A DNA stretch of 64,000 nt from Gammaproteobacteria bacterium. GTDB lineage: Bacteria > Pseudomonadota > Gammaproteobacteria > Ga0077536. Location of the stretch: NCBI GenBank assembly GCA_021773835.1, contig JAJFJQ010000062.1:391254-455253 (forward strand), written 5' to 3'. The notes under the pieces are model-generated. The model was not told the origin of the DNA. It made no database searches and was given only the letters and a program-made list of their open reading frames with translations. Of this stretch, positions 17,382 to 26,433 are shown piece by piece. The translations under genes were made by a program, and so were the position numbers. Numbering within the stretch: the first letter of the stretch is position 1; every line of letters starts with the position of its first letter.

Positions 17382-17688
17382 GCGAACCTCGAATTTGTTC
17401 CTGTGACCGAGAATCTGTTTTATCTCGCACGTTTTCGGTAATGTTCTCGTTGATTGCGATGATCATGTGCTGGTCCGGATGGGTTCTGCAACGCATTAAT
17501 CAATGTGGCATCATCATAAACCGAAAATATTTAGAACGATCATAAAGACCGATCATCCGTACATCGAATGAACACGACTGGCGCCGTCAATGCCTACCGC
17601 CGTACGGTAGAAACTTTGCTCCTTCTCGATAGCGCGCAGTCGCCAATTTACCAACAAAATATCCTTAATTGCCACAACTAATATACAC
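17382..17688. promoter_or_regulatory. Divergent promoter region between the sulfotransferase operon and the GT-C gene
   Basis: A 307-bp intergenic stretch with AT-rich patches and no open reading frame of note. It must contain promoters for both directions. A TATACA lies only a few bases before the ATG at 17689, too close to be a normal -10. It contains a near-copy of the regulator's operator (listed separately), suggesting that both divergent units are under its control. Confidence 0.5.
17559..17575 (+). promoter_or_regulatory. Third operator-like site for the MarR/EPS regulator
   Basis: GTACATCGAATGAACAC matches the second operator at 3645-3661 (GTTCATCAAATGAACAC) at 15 of 17 positions and keeps the TGAAC half-site and 5-nt spacer. 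It lies in the divergent promoter region about 14 kb from the regulator gene. Binding is inferred. Confidence 0.5.
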
Positions 17689-19872
17689 ATGAGAAAAATA
17701 AGCTTACCTCCTTGGTTATTGGCTAATTTGCGCAGAATAACAACCTATCTGTGCGAACAAGGTTTATCGATCACCCATCGTCGAATGGTCCAAAAATTCT
17801 TGGTTGTCGCATTCGCATTATCTGGCGCCTTGTACCTCGGCGCGTACGCGACAAGACCGAATGTAGAATTAGCAATCAGCAGCGCCGAAATTCGTCACAT
17901 CGAGGGTCAATTGTATATCGCTGCGGTCAAGCCAAATTTAAGCTTCGTTCATAATTTCGCGGGCGATTCCAGCAGAGCCACCGGTATCTCCAGTTTAAGG
18001 CTGAAAGAAAACGGTAACTATATCGGACCGGACGGCGCGCTCCACGCGACTATAAAATCTGAAGGTGGGGGAAGCTACTCGCACTGGGGTAAACAATTAT
18101 ACTTTTCGCCCTCCGATGGTTCCGACCCCCGAGATTCCGCTAATAGTTATTCGCTTGAAGGCATTGCCAGCGTCGCGACTTGGATTGATTCGATTTTTCT
18201 AACGGCGGCAACGTGTTTGCTCGTATATCTACTTGTTTACAATCCTGTCATTCAATCGCTTGTTTTCGGACGCCATTCGATCGCCATTGCAGTGTGCGTT
18301 TTTTGCATTCTTTTTATGGGTGTGCGGTGGGAGTACTGGTCCACCGGCATAATCGTGGGAATTACGCCAGATTCAGGGTCTTATAGCATCCCGGCTATGC
18401 AAATGATTAACGGGGAAACGCCAACGTTCGATTGGCGAACCCCCGGTTATCCATTGTTTTTGTACCTGGTCGCGAAGCTCGGTTTGGGATGGATCGGATT
18501 GGCGCTGTGCCAGCAGGCGTTGATTTTTGCGGCTGGGTTGCTAACCATTTTCGGCCATTGGAGTTGGCGCCCTTATCTTGCAGTTCCGTCCGCTGTTGTG
18601 AGTTTTGGGTTCACCTCATTCGGCGGCATGAGATCGCTCGAGGTATCCATTATGTCGGATGCGCTCTACATGCCATTACTGATTTTCGGATTCGCATCCG
18701 CCTTGTTAGCAGTATCGCGTCGCTCGACAGGGTGGATGTGGCTGGCATCCGCGTTCTTTGGGGCAGTTATCGCGACACGCCCGGCCGGTCTATTTTTGGT
18801 GCCGATTGCAATGTTCTTGTCTGTCATCGCCTGGCGAATCCAACTCCGGCGCCTCGCCTTGTTCTCTTTTGCACCGTGTCTTTTCGTAATATTGGTAGCC
18901 TGCTTATATAACCAAATCACTGTCGGGAAATTTAGATTAACCTCAATTGGCGTTGCTACCTTCGCCGGGGCCACTGCTTTATTTTGGGAAGAGAGTACGG
19001 AATATCCAGAGCACCTCAACTTTGTTGTCAACGATATGCGGGCATGTCTAGTTTCTGATGACGCTCGTAAGATCACACAAACGTGGGATCCGATTGAGCT
19101 ATTCGAAGCATTTTTGAACAATTACAATCCCAGTACCTACGTTTGTGCTCCCCGCGGTTTCAACAAGGCCTATCAAAATGCGAAGGAGAAACTTTCTCGA
19201 GAAGATTCTACTAGTACAGTCGGCCCATCAAGCACCCCTCGATTTGATATAAATCAAATGTATTCCGGACTTTCCACGATTTCAAAATTCGCGATCGCTG
19301 AGCACCCGGTTCTATATCTGAAATTTATTTGGTCTAATCTTTATACGTACCTTTGGCACAACAACAATAGAGATTACGATTTTCACCACCAGCTGCCGTA
19401 CATCTATACGAGTACCGTTGAGTTTTTGGGCACTCGGGCTGCTCCAATTCCGAGAAATCCAAATTGGCCGACAGATCTTTTCGGCGACGAATTCCGTGTC
19501 TTTGAGCCGCCTGCGTCAACACGGCCAATATCCACACAAGTTTCAACTAGACTAGATTCTATACGCACCTCGCTATTTATGAATCGTGTGGCAATCGTTT
19601 TGGCCACCATCGCCACCATTCTTGTGTTGCTGAGATTGCCGCGCCAACAATATCGAGATGGCCCAGGACTGTTTGTCGTCACCCTTTACGCGAGTATGAT
19701 CGGATCGGCATTGCTCGTTTCGCTGTCTTCGATGTCGCTACTTCGATATTCATATGTAACGCATTTCTTTAGTTTATCGATAGTTCTAATGTTCGTTCCA
19801 ACGGCGGTGGAGTTCCTTAGGTCGATTGTTGACCGTGTAATTCGTGGGGCGAAAGCTATTAGTTCCGTGTAA
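17689..19872 (+). CDS. Multi-spanning GT-C-like glycosyltransferase with an N-terminal SDNxDPxxNGR domain
   Basis: A 727-aa membrane protein. After one N-terminal helix (around residue 32-50), residues ~60-160 form an extracytoplasmic domain with SSLRLKENGNYIGP, GSYSHWGKQLYFS and PSDGSDPRDSANSY, homologous to the protein on the other side of the promoter region. From about residue 165 there are ten or so helices. TPDSGSYSIPAMQM and WRTPGYPLFLYL resemble the first-loop acidic motif of GT39/ArnT-like enzymes that use polyprenyl-phosphate sugars. It probably decorates glycan in the periplasm. Start: ATG directly after an AT-rich tract without a clear ribosome binding site. Confidence 0.8.
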   Translation: MRKISLPPWLLANLRRITTYLCEQGLSITHRRMVQKFLVVAFALSGALYLGAYATRPNVELAISSAEIRHIEGQLYIAAVKPNLSFVHNFAGDSSRATGISSLRLKENGNYIGPDGALHATIKSEGGGSYSHWGKQLYFSPSDGSDPRDSANSYSLEGIASVATWIDSIFLTAATCLLVYLLVYNPVIQSLVFGRHSIAIAVCVFCILFMGVRWEYWSTGIIVGITPDSGSYSIPAMQMINGETPTFDWRTPGYPLFLYLVAKLGLGWIGLALCQQALIFAAGLLTIFGHWSWRPYLAVPSAVVSFGFTSFGGMRSLEVSIMSDALYMPLLIFGFASALLAVSRRSTGWMWLASAFFGAVIATRPAGLFLVPIAMFLSVIAWRIQLRRLALFSFAPCLFVILVACLYNQITVGKFRLTSIGVATFAGATALFWEESTEYPEHLNFVVNDMRACLVSDDARKITQTWDPIELFEAFLNNYNPSTYVCAPRGFNKAYQNAKEKLSREDSTSTVGPSSTPRFDINQMYSGLSTISKFAIAEHPVLYLKFIWSNLYTYLWHNNNRDYDFHHQLPYIYTSTVEFLGTRAAPIPRNPNWPTDLFGDEFRVFEPPASTRPISTQVSTRLDSIRTSLFMNRVAIVLATIATILVLLRLPRQQYRDGPGLFVVTLYASMIGSALLVSLSSMSLLRYSYVTHFFSLSIVLMFVPTAVEFLRSIVDRVIRGAKAISSV

Positions 19873-19961
19873 TGCCGCTACCTCAAATATTTTACATCAG
19901 GTCCAATCATTAGGGTCGCAAACTTTGTCGCTAAACTTTTCATGATCGCATCATTGGTACG

Positions 19962-21845
19962 ATGTGCGGGATAGCTGGGATCGTATCTTGGGGGCAGGCA
20001 CCTGACCTAGATACCGTAAAACGCATGGCCACCACGATCCGGCATCGTGGACCCGACGCAAATGGACTGTGGTCTGGCGGTTCGGCCGTGCTCGCTCACC
20101 GTCGGTTATCGGTGATCGACTTATCGGTTGACGCAAACCAGCCGATGGTTGATCCCGAATCCGGCTTGGTGATCGTGTTTAACGGCGAAATCTACAATTT
20201 TCGGTCGATACGAAAGGAGCTCGAGCAGCGCGGCGTAAAAGTCGTAACGAATAGCGACACCGAGATCTTGCTTAAAGCCTATCGCGAATGGGGTGCTGAT
20301 TGCCTCGCGAAACTTGACGGGATGTTCGCATTTGCAATTTGGGACCCTCGTCGAGAGCGATTGTTCGCCGCACGCGATCCGTTCGGGGAGAAGCCGTTTT
20401 TCTATTGGATCTCTCCGACCGGGGGGATCGTATTCGCGTCTGAGATGAAAGCGATACTCGAGGTGCCTGAAGTCCCACGGCGTATTGATCCTAAGGGGCT
20501 TTCGCAATACCTTGCGCTCAACTATGTTTTGTCTCCAACAACCATTCTCGCTGGTATCAAAAAGCTTGAACCGGCACATTATTTGGAACTCGATCGTGAC
20601 CGCGGTTATCGGCAACAGCGCTATTGGGATCTCTCGAAGAGTTTCTGCACGAAAGCAACGTACCGTGATATTAACGAAGCCGCGGATGAATTCATCGAGC
20701 TATTCGACCGGTCGGTGCAGTCACGAATGGTTAGTGACGTTCCACTCGGCGCGTTTTTGAGCGGCGGTGTCGATAGCAGCTCGGTGGTTGCCAGCATGGT
20801 CGCACAGGGGGGCGCACATAATGTCAAAACATTCAGCGCTGGATTCAAAGAGAAGACCTACAGCGAGCTCCCACATGCAATGAGAGCAGCTAATCACCTC
20901 GAAGTGGACCACAACGAAACGATTGTGCTCGGGAACATCCGCGATGATTATTCAAACATCATTGATGCTGCAGACGAACCCTTTGCAGATAGCTCATTTA
21001 TTCCGATGTATTATCTTGCGGAATTCGCGCGACGACAGGTAACGGTTGCTTTATCCGGAGATGGTGCAGACGAGCTGTTCCTAGGGTACCAGACGTATAA
21101 TGCGGACAAATTGGCACATTGGATGCGCTTTACCCCGACGCCACTAATTGATGCGTTGGAGTGGGGTACCTCGGCGCTGGTGCCGGCTACGCGCAACAAA
21201 GTCAGCTTCGACTATAAGTTGAAGCATTTTCTGCGCGGCATGGGCGCTACGGCTGGCAGGGCGCACTTTAATTGGCGCCTGATCCAAGATACGAGGGCAG
21301 TCCAAGAAATTCTCGAACCCGAGCTCTACCGGGAGGTAAAAGAGTACGACCCTTACGATGAATTCAAGGCATTTGAGGCTGAAGTTGCCGACTGCCATTA
21401 TCTAGATAAGGCGAGCTACGTCGATATCAAGACATGGCTCGTTGACGATATTCTCGTCAAAGTAGACAGGTCAACGATGGCTCACTCGTTGGAAGCGCGC
21501 GTGCCGTTCCTGACTCGTGAGATTGCAGAATTTGCTGCAGCGTTGCCAGTCGAGTATAAACTCAAACGCCTGGCTAATAAGCGAATCGTCAAAGCGAGCC
21601 AAGTTCACCGACTTCCCCAGCACGTCCTGGACCGCAAGAAGGAAGGGTTTAATGCACCGGTTTCACATTGGCTGGTCAATGAACTGCGCGAAGAAATTGA
21701 AGGTACGATAAGAAACGGGACCGGAGTGTTTCATGGCAGTAACGTGCGGAGATTGCTTGATCAGCACGTTTCGAAGAATGAAGACAACGGACTTAAACTG
21801 TTTGGAATACTGAACTTCGAATTATGGCACCGAAATCTGCAATAG
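19962..21845 (+). CDS. asnB: Asparagine synthase-like glutamine amidotransferase, copy 1
   Basis: 627 aa. The N-terminal class II glutaminase begins MCGIAGIVSW with the catalytic Cys2 and has RHRGPDANG, HRRLSVIDLS and VFNGEIYNF. The C-terminal ATP-pyrophosphatase has GAFLSGGVDSSSVVASM, the PP-loop. Such enzymes amidate carboxylates with ammonia from glutamine. In polysaccharide loci they can convert hexuronic acids to uronamides, as proposed for WbpS. It is the most divergent of three copies in this locus. It overlaps the next methyltransferase gene by 22 nt. Confidence 0.92.
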   Translation: MCGIAGIVSWGQAPDLDTVKRMATTIRHRGPDANGLWSGGSAVLAHRRLSVIDLSVDANQPMVDPESGLVIVFNGEIYNFRSIRKELEQRGVKVVTNSDTEILLKAYREWGADCLAKLDGMFAFAIWDPRRERLFAARDPFGEKPFFYWISPTGGIVFASEMKAILEVPEVPRRIDPKGLSQYLALNYVLSPTTILAGIKKLEPAHYLELDRDRGYRQQRYWDLSKSFCTKATYRDINEAADEFIELFDRSVQSRMVSDVPLGAFLSGGVDSSSVVASMVAQGGAHNVKTFSAGFKEKTYSELPHAMRAANHLEVDHNETIVLGNIRDDYSNIIDAADEPFADSSFIPMYYLAEFARRQVTVALSGDGADELFLGYQTYNADKLAHWMRFTPTPLIDALEWGTSALVPATRNKVSFDYKLKHFLRGMGATAGRAHFNWRLIQDTRAVQEILEPELYREVKEYDPYDEFKAFEAEVADCHYLDKASYVDIKTWLVDDILVKVDRSTMAHSLEARVPFLTREIAEFAAALPVEYKLKRLANKRIVKASQVHRLPQHVLDRKKEGFNAPVSHWLVNELREEIEGTIRNGTGVFHGSNVRRLLDQHVSKNEDNGLKLFGILNFELWHRNLQ

Positions 21846-22624
21846 CTCCGACCGAAAACGAGTGGCACGCACAATGGGCGATGTACAGCGACTCGGAGCG
21901 ATTTTTGTTCGATGAATGGATTGCTCCGGCGACGCTTGAGGACTTTCGTGACAAGATCGTGTTGGAATGTGGCTGTGGCGGAGGCCAGCACACCGACACC
22001 GTCGCGCAAGTAGCAAAGAACGTTGTTGCTGTCGATCTTAATACAGTTGACCTAGCGCGCCAGCGCAATGCAAAAAACGACAACGTGGAATTCGTCGAGT
22101 CGGATCTCACAACAATGGACCTTGGACGGACATTCGATGTGGTGTTTTGTATCGGCGTTATACATCACACTGGCGACCCCGATGCGACTTTCGATCGACT
22201 GTATCAACATTGCAACCCTGGAGGCTTGGTAATTGTGTGGACCTACAGTGCTGAGGGAAATGCGATGGTCAAGTATGGGGTGGAGCCTGTCCGCAAGGCC
22301 ATCTTAAGATTCCTTCCGCGCAGGCTGCTGCATTATATATCTTGGTTGATTACTGCGTTGTTGTACCCAATCGTGTACAGCATCTACAAAATTCCGATAC
22401 TTTCATTCCTACCGTATTATGAGTACTTTCAAAATTTCCGACGCCTGTCGTTTCAGCGCAATTTGTTGAATGTATTTGATAAGTTAAACGCGCCATCTAC
22501 AAAGTTCACGACCGCGACGAAATGTCGTGAGTGGATGAGCGACGAACGTTTCGAACCGGCGACGGTATCAATTAATCGTTACAAGGGTGTCAGTTACAGT
22601 TTGGTTGGAATGAAACGCCGGTGA
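21824..22624 (+). CDS. Class I SAM-dependent methyltransferase
   Basis: A 266-aa methyltransferase with motif I VLECGCGGGQHTDTVAQVA, the ribose-binding acidic residue in VVAVDLNTVDLARQ, and FCIGVIHHTGDPDATFDRL with NPGGLVIVWTYS as motifs IV-V. A hydrophobic stretch in the C-terminal half (YISWLITALLYPIVYSIYK) suggests membrane association, which would suit lipid-linked glycan substrates. The ATG lies inside the end of the amidotransferase gene. It ends in a 4-nt GTGA overlap with the next methyltransferase. Confidence 0.88.
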   Translation: MAPKSAIAPTENEWHAQWAMYSDSERFLFDEWIAPATLEDFRDKIVLECGCGGGQHTDTVAQVAKNVVAVDLNTVDLARQRNAKNDNVEFVESDLTTMDLGRTFDVVFCIGVIHHTGDPDATFDRLYQHCNPGGLVIVWTYSAEGNAMVKYGVEPVRKAILRFLPRRLLHYISWLITALLYPIVYSIYKIPILSFLPYYEYFQNFRRLSFQRNLLNVFDKLNAPSTKFTTATKCREWMSDERFEPATVSINRYKGVSYSLVGMKRR

Positions 22625-23361
22625 GTACAGGACCAGGAGAATCCGCACGGCATGAACCAGGCCCAGCGACCTTATCGTCGTCGATGGGCGATGCGACAAA
22701 TTATACGCAATGGATCATGGATTGGTTCAAGCCATATATGGGCGAACGTATCATTGAAATTGGACTAGGGTGCGGTAATTACTCTGAGCACTTGCCCCCG
22801 ATGTCTGATTATTTGGGTGTAGATATCGATCCCGAAATCATTGACGAATCGCAAACCAAGCATCCTGACAAGGGGTACCTCTGCATGGATCTGGCCAATC
22901 CGTCGTTTACCGACGCGGTCGGCCGAGAACGTTTTGATACCGTGATATGTATCAACGTACTTGAACATATCGCCGACCATGAGCAAGCGATGACGAACAT
23001 GTTAAACGTCATTCGAGCAGGCGGTTGTTTGTTGATATTTGTTCCGGCATTTAGGTGGCTGTACACTGATCTTGATCGATTAGCAGGACATCTGCGGCGT
23101 TACACTGCTGCTGAATTTCGAACCTTAGTTGCTGCTAGTGGTGCTGAGGTGATCCGAGTGGAGTATTTCAACCCTGTCGGTGCAATCGGGTGGTGGGCAC
23201 AAAAGTTTGTCGCGCACGATAGTCTGGAAGCTGGCAAGGTAACCTCGCAGGTAGAATTATTTGACAAGTACGTTCTACCTGCCTCGCGCAGCTTTAACGT
23301 CCTGACGAGATCCTTCTTTGGTCAATCTGTAATCGGAATTGCACGAAAGTCCAATCCTTGA
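22621..23361 (+). CDS. Class I SAM-dependent methyltransferase
   Basis: A 246-aa methyltransferase: IIEIGLGCGNYSEHL (motif I), YLGVDIDPEIIDES, FDTVICINVLEHIADHEQAMTNM and AGGCLLIFVPAFRWLY. The RRYTAAEFRTLV segment is typical of methyltransferases in glycan gene clusters that occur beside dolichol-phosphate-mannose-synthase-like enzymes. The GTG start at 22621 overlaps the preceding stop (GTGA), so the two methyltransferases are translationally coupled and may methylate neighbouring positions of one residue. Confidence 0.88.
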   Translation: MSTGPGESARHEPGPATLSSSMGDATNYTQWIMDWFKPYMGERIIEIGLGCGNYSEHLPPMSDYLGVDIDPEIIDESQTKHPDKGYLCMDLANPSFTDAVGRERFDTVICINVLEHIADHEQAMTNMLNVIRAGGCLLIFVPAFRWLYTDLDRLAGHLRRYTAAEFRTLVAASGAEVIRVEYFNPVGAIGWWAQKFVAHDSLEAGKVTSQVELFDKYVLPASRSFNVLTRSFFGQSVIGIARKSNP

Positions 23362-23491
23362 GGCCGAGGTACCGTGTCCGCGCAGTGGTTCGGTGGGAGA
23401 GTTTCCGCTACCGCTGTCTATTTCAATTTCAATTGTCGAGCGTCGCAGATATTTAATGCAAATTCGCGCATCTTGTGAGTGTTTAAAATAA

Positions 23492-25447
23492 ATGTGCGGT
23501 TTGACCGGGTTGATAACGCTGGATGGGGGGCTAAGCGTTACCGAGCTTGAGTCCATCGGAAATGCGATGTTGGATCCGATTAAGCATCGCGGCCCGGATG
23601 ACGCGGGAATTTGGCGAGATGCAGAATCCCAAGTTGTACTTGGCCACCGGCGGCTGTCGGTACTCGATTTGTCACCCGCTGGTCATCAACCAATGGTCTC
23701 GGCGAACGGGCGCTATGTGGTGACTATGAATGGCGAAATTTATAATCACCAAGAACTCAGGCGAAACCTTACAAATTATTCATTTAGGGGGCATTCGGAT
23801 ACTGAAACCGCCGTTGCTGTGATCCAGGATCGCGGTGTGCCGGCGGCGCTCGAACAGTTCGTCGGGATGTTCGCGTTTGCGGTATGGGACCGTAGCGAGC
23901 GAACGCTATATTTAGCTCGCGACCGGCTTGGCGAGAAACCAATGTATTACGGCACTGCTCCGGGAGCATTTTTGTACGGCTCAGAGCTAAAGGCGTTCAA
24001 GGGATATCGGAGATGGGCCGCCGATATCGATCGTGAAGCACTCGGTCTATTACTGAGACATTGCTATATTCCCGCACCATATACGATTTTTTCCGGGATC
24101 AGAAAGCTACTCCCTGGGACGTGGGTCACTGTCACCAGGGACGGCGCAAATGACGAGATAGAAGAACACTCATTCTGGTCAGCACGGGACCTAATCGAGC
24201 ATCGCGTCCGACCGTCTCCTACCATGACGCCTGAAGCGGCTGTCGATGAATTGGAGCAAATAATATCAAGCTCGGTAGCGGGACAAATGATCGCCGACGT
24301 ACCGTTGGGCGCATTTCTTTCCGGCGGCATAGACTCATCTCTAATCGTTGCGCTCATGCAGGCACAAAGTACGCGCAAGGTGAAAACATTTAGCATTGGT
24401 TTTCACGAGAAAGAGTACAACGAGGCGGACCACGCTAAAGGGGTCGCCGATCATCTCGGGACAGACCACACCGAGTTGTACGTCACGCCGAACGAGACGC
24501 GGGACGTGATCCCGATGATTCCGGAGATGTACGACGAACCGTTTGCAGATTCGTCTCAGATCCCAACCTACCTCGTGAGCAAATTGGCACGGCAGCACGT
24601 AACCGTTGCGTTGTCCGGAGACGGTGGGGATGAATTGTTCGGTGGCTATAGCCGTTACGCCGTTGGTAGGGAACAATGGCAGCCGATTGCGGCAACCCCA
24701 AAGCTCGTGCGCGTAGCCGGTTTGCGCGCAATTCGTGCCGTCTCGCCGGGTGCCATCGATCGAGTCTGGAGGTTATTCGGTGCCGTTCTGCCACGACAGT
24801 TGGCTGAGAAGCAGTTAGGTCAAGCGCTCCATCGGCGCGCAGGCCTGTGGCGGACGGACTCACAGGAACAAATTTACCGTGCCTTGATCTCGCTTTGGCA
24901 GGATCCAGCAAGTGTCGTAATTGGATATAACGGAAGTGACGTGATCGAGCCTTTATCACCGACTCTGTCCAAAATCGATGATTTCAGTGAAACGATGATG
25001 TTCACGGACATGCTTACGTATCTACCCGACGATATTTTAGTCAAAGTCGATCGTGCAAGCATGGCAGAGAGCTTGGAAGTGCGGGTTCCATTTCTAGACC
25101 ACCGTGTTGTTGAATACGCATGGCAGATACCTGCGGGGATCAAGGTTCGCGATGGGGTGGGAAAATGGCCACTGAAGCAGATCCTCTATAAGTACGTACC
25201 TAGGGCGCTGGTCGACCGGCCAAAGATGGGCTTTGGCGTTCCGATCGACCACTGGCTACGAAGCGAATTGCGAGATTGGGCGGAAGCGTTACTGGATTCA
25301 CAACGATTGACGGACCAAGGTTATTTTCACGCCCAACCGATCCGAGAAAAATGGGACGCTCATGTGCATCAAGACCTTGATTGGCATTATTTGTTGTGGC
25401 CTGTGCTGATGTTTCAATCGTGGCTAGAACATTACAATAGTGCGTAG
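23492..25447 (+). CDS. asnB: Asparagine synthase-like glutamine amidotransferase, copy 2
   Basis: 651 aa, starting MCGLTGLITL with the catalytic Cys2. It has KHRGPDDAGIW, HRRLSVLDLSPAGHQPM, TMNGEIYNH, the PP-loop GAFLSGGIDSSLIV and ALSGDGGDELFGGYSRY. It is clearly closer to copy 3 at 33768 (same length, shared YIPAPxTIxxGIRKLxPGTW) than to copy 1. A duplication of the ancestor of copies 2 and 3 within the locus is likely. The proposed role is amidation of a uronic acid or other carboxylated sugar; asparagine synthesis itself cannot be excluded. It lies 130 nt after the methyltransferase pair. Confidence 0.92.
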   Translation: MCGLTGLITLDGGLSVTELESIGNAMLDPIKHRGPDDAGIWRDAESQVVLGHRRLSVLDLSPAGHQPMVSANGRYVVTMNGEIYNHQELRRNLTNYSFRGHSDTETAVAVIQDRGVPAALEQFVGMFAFAVWDRSERTLYLARDRLGEKPMYYGTAPGAFLYGSELKAFKGYRRWAADIDREALGLLLRHCYIPAPYTIFSGIRKLLPGTWVTVTRDGANDEIEEHSFWSARDLIEHRVRPSPTMTPEAAVDELEQIISSSVAGQMIADVPLGAFLSGGIDSSLIVALMQAQSTRKVKTFSIGFHEKEYNEADHAKGVADHLGTDHTELYVTPNETRDVIPMIPEMYDEPFADSSQIPTYLVSKLARQHVTVALSGDGGDELFGGYSRYAVGREQWQPIAATPKLVRVAGLRAIRAVSPGAIDRVWRLFGAVLPRQLAEKQLGQALHRRAGLWRTDSQEQIYRALISLWQDPASVVIGYNGSDVIEPLSPTLSKIDDFSETMMFTDMLTYLPDDILVKVDRASMAESLEVRVPFLDHRVVEYAWQIPAGIKVRDGVGKWPLKQILYKYVPRALVDRPKMGFGVPIDHWLRSELRDWAEALLDSQRLTDQGYFHAQPIREKWDAHVHQDLDWHYLLWPVLMFQSWLEHYNSA

Positions 25448-25509
25448 TTAAACCACGCCGTCGCCATAATTAGGCATTCGAACCGACTTTTAAATATCGG
25501 AATACAAAC

Positions 25510-26373
25510 ATGGATATTTCACTGGTTATTCCAGCTTACAACGAAGAAAGAGCTATTGTTTCAACGATCGAACAGGCGATCGCTGCGCTCGAGGCATGTG
25601 GCCCTGGCGCACATGAGATCATCGTTGTAGACGATGGTAGCTCTGACAATACCGCTGAGCTGGCGGCCCAGCATGGTGCGAAAGTCGTGCAGCACTTACA
25701 AAATCTAGGATATGGAAAGTCGTTGAAGGATGGCATAACTAATGCGGCTAACGATGCCATTGTCATTGCCGACGCGGATGGTACTTATCCGATCGAGGAC
25801 CTGCCGAGCTTAATCGAGCGTTATGCGCTTGGATTCGACATGGTAGTCGGAGAGCGCACGGGTCCGAACTATCGCGAGTCAGTGTTCAAGTCGCCCTTAC
25901 GCAAGGTGCTTAAGTTGCTGGTGGAGTTTACGACCGGACGACGGATACCTGATGTTAATTCGGGATTTCGTGTTTTTGATCGACAGCTCGCCATGAGTTA
26001 TTTCAACCATCTATGCGATACGTTAAGTTTTACGACTTCCCTTACGCTCTCATACATGATGAATAATAAATTCGTCGATTACATTCCGATCAGTTACGGT
26101 CCCAGGATTGGCAAGACAAAAGTAAGACTGCTGTCAGATTCGATGCGGACACTTCAATACATTTCTCAGGCGATCCTATATTACGATCCCCTGAAGATAT
26201 TCGCCGCCGTGTCTTTCTTTTGCGTCGTCCTTTCCCTAATTGGGTTCGCGATGACCCTGGTGTTTCAACTTCGGAGCACATACTTTCTGGCTATCGGGGG
26301 AATGCTTGTTGCGATTCTCGTTTTTTGCTTGGGCTTGGTAGCGGATCTATTAAAGCAAATACTGATCAAATAA
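25510..26373 (+). CDS. GT2 polyprenyl-phosphate glycosyltransferase (DPM1/GtrB-like)
   Basis: A 287-aa family 2 glycosyltransferase: ISLVIPAYNEERAIVSTIEQ, IIVVDDGSSDNTAEL, LGYGKSLKDGITNA and IADADGTYPIEDL (the DxD-type motif), with VNSGFRVFDR in the acceptor region. Two C-terminal helices (around residues 228-252 and 258-280) anchor it in the membrane. It probably transfers a sugar from a nucleotide donor to undecaprenyl phosphate, like DPM1 or GtrB. The next gene encodes a flippase-like membrane protein and a GT-C enzyme lies upstream at 17689, so the three could form a periplasmic glycan-modification route. Confidence 0.87.
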   Translation: MDISLVIPAYNEERAIVSTIEQAIAALEACGPGAHEIIVVDDGSSDNTAELAAQHGAKVVQHLQNLGYGKSLKDGITNAANDAIVIADADGTYPIEDLPSLIERYALGFDMVVGERTGPNYRESVFKSPLRKVLKLLVEFTTGRRIPDVNSGFRVFDRQLAMSYFNHLCDTLSFTTSLTLSYMMNNKFVDYIPISYGPRIGKTKVRLLSDSMRTLQYISQAILYYDPLKIFAAVSFFCVVLSLIGFAMTLVFQLRSTYFLAIGGMLVAILVFCLGLVADLLKQILIK

Positions 26374-26433
26374 CCGAGATCGTGCTCGTCAAGCGATCAT
26401 TTTGTTGATGAAACAATCATTTGGTATCGGAGA

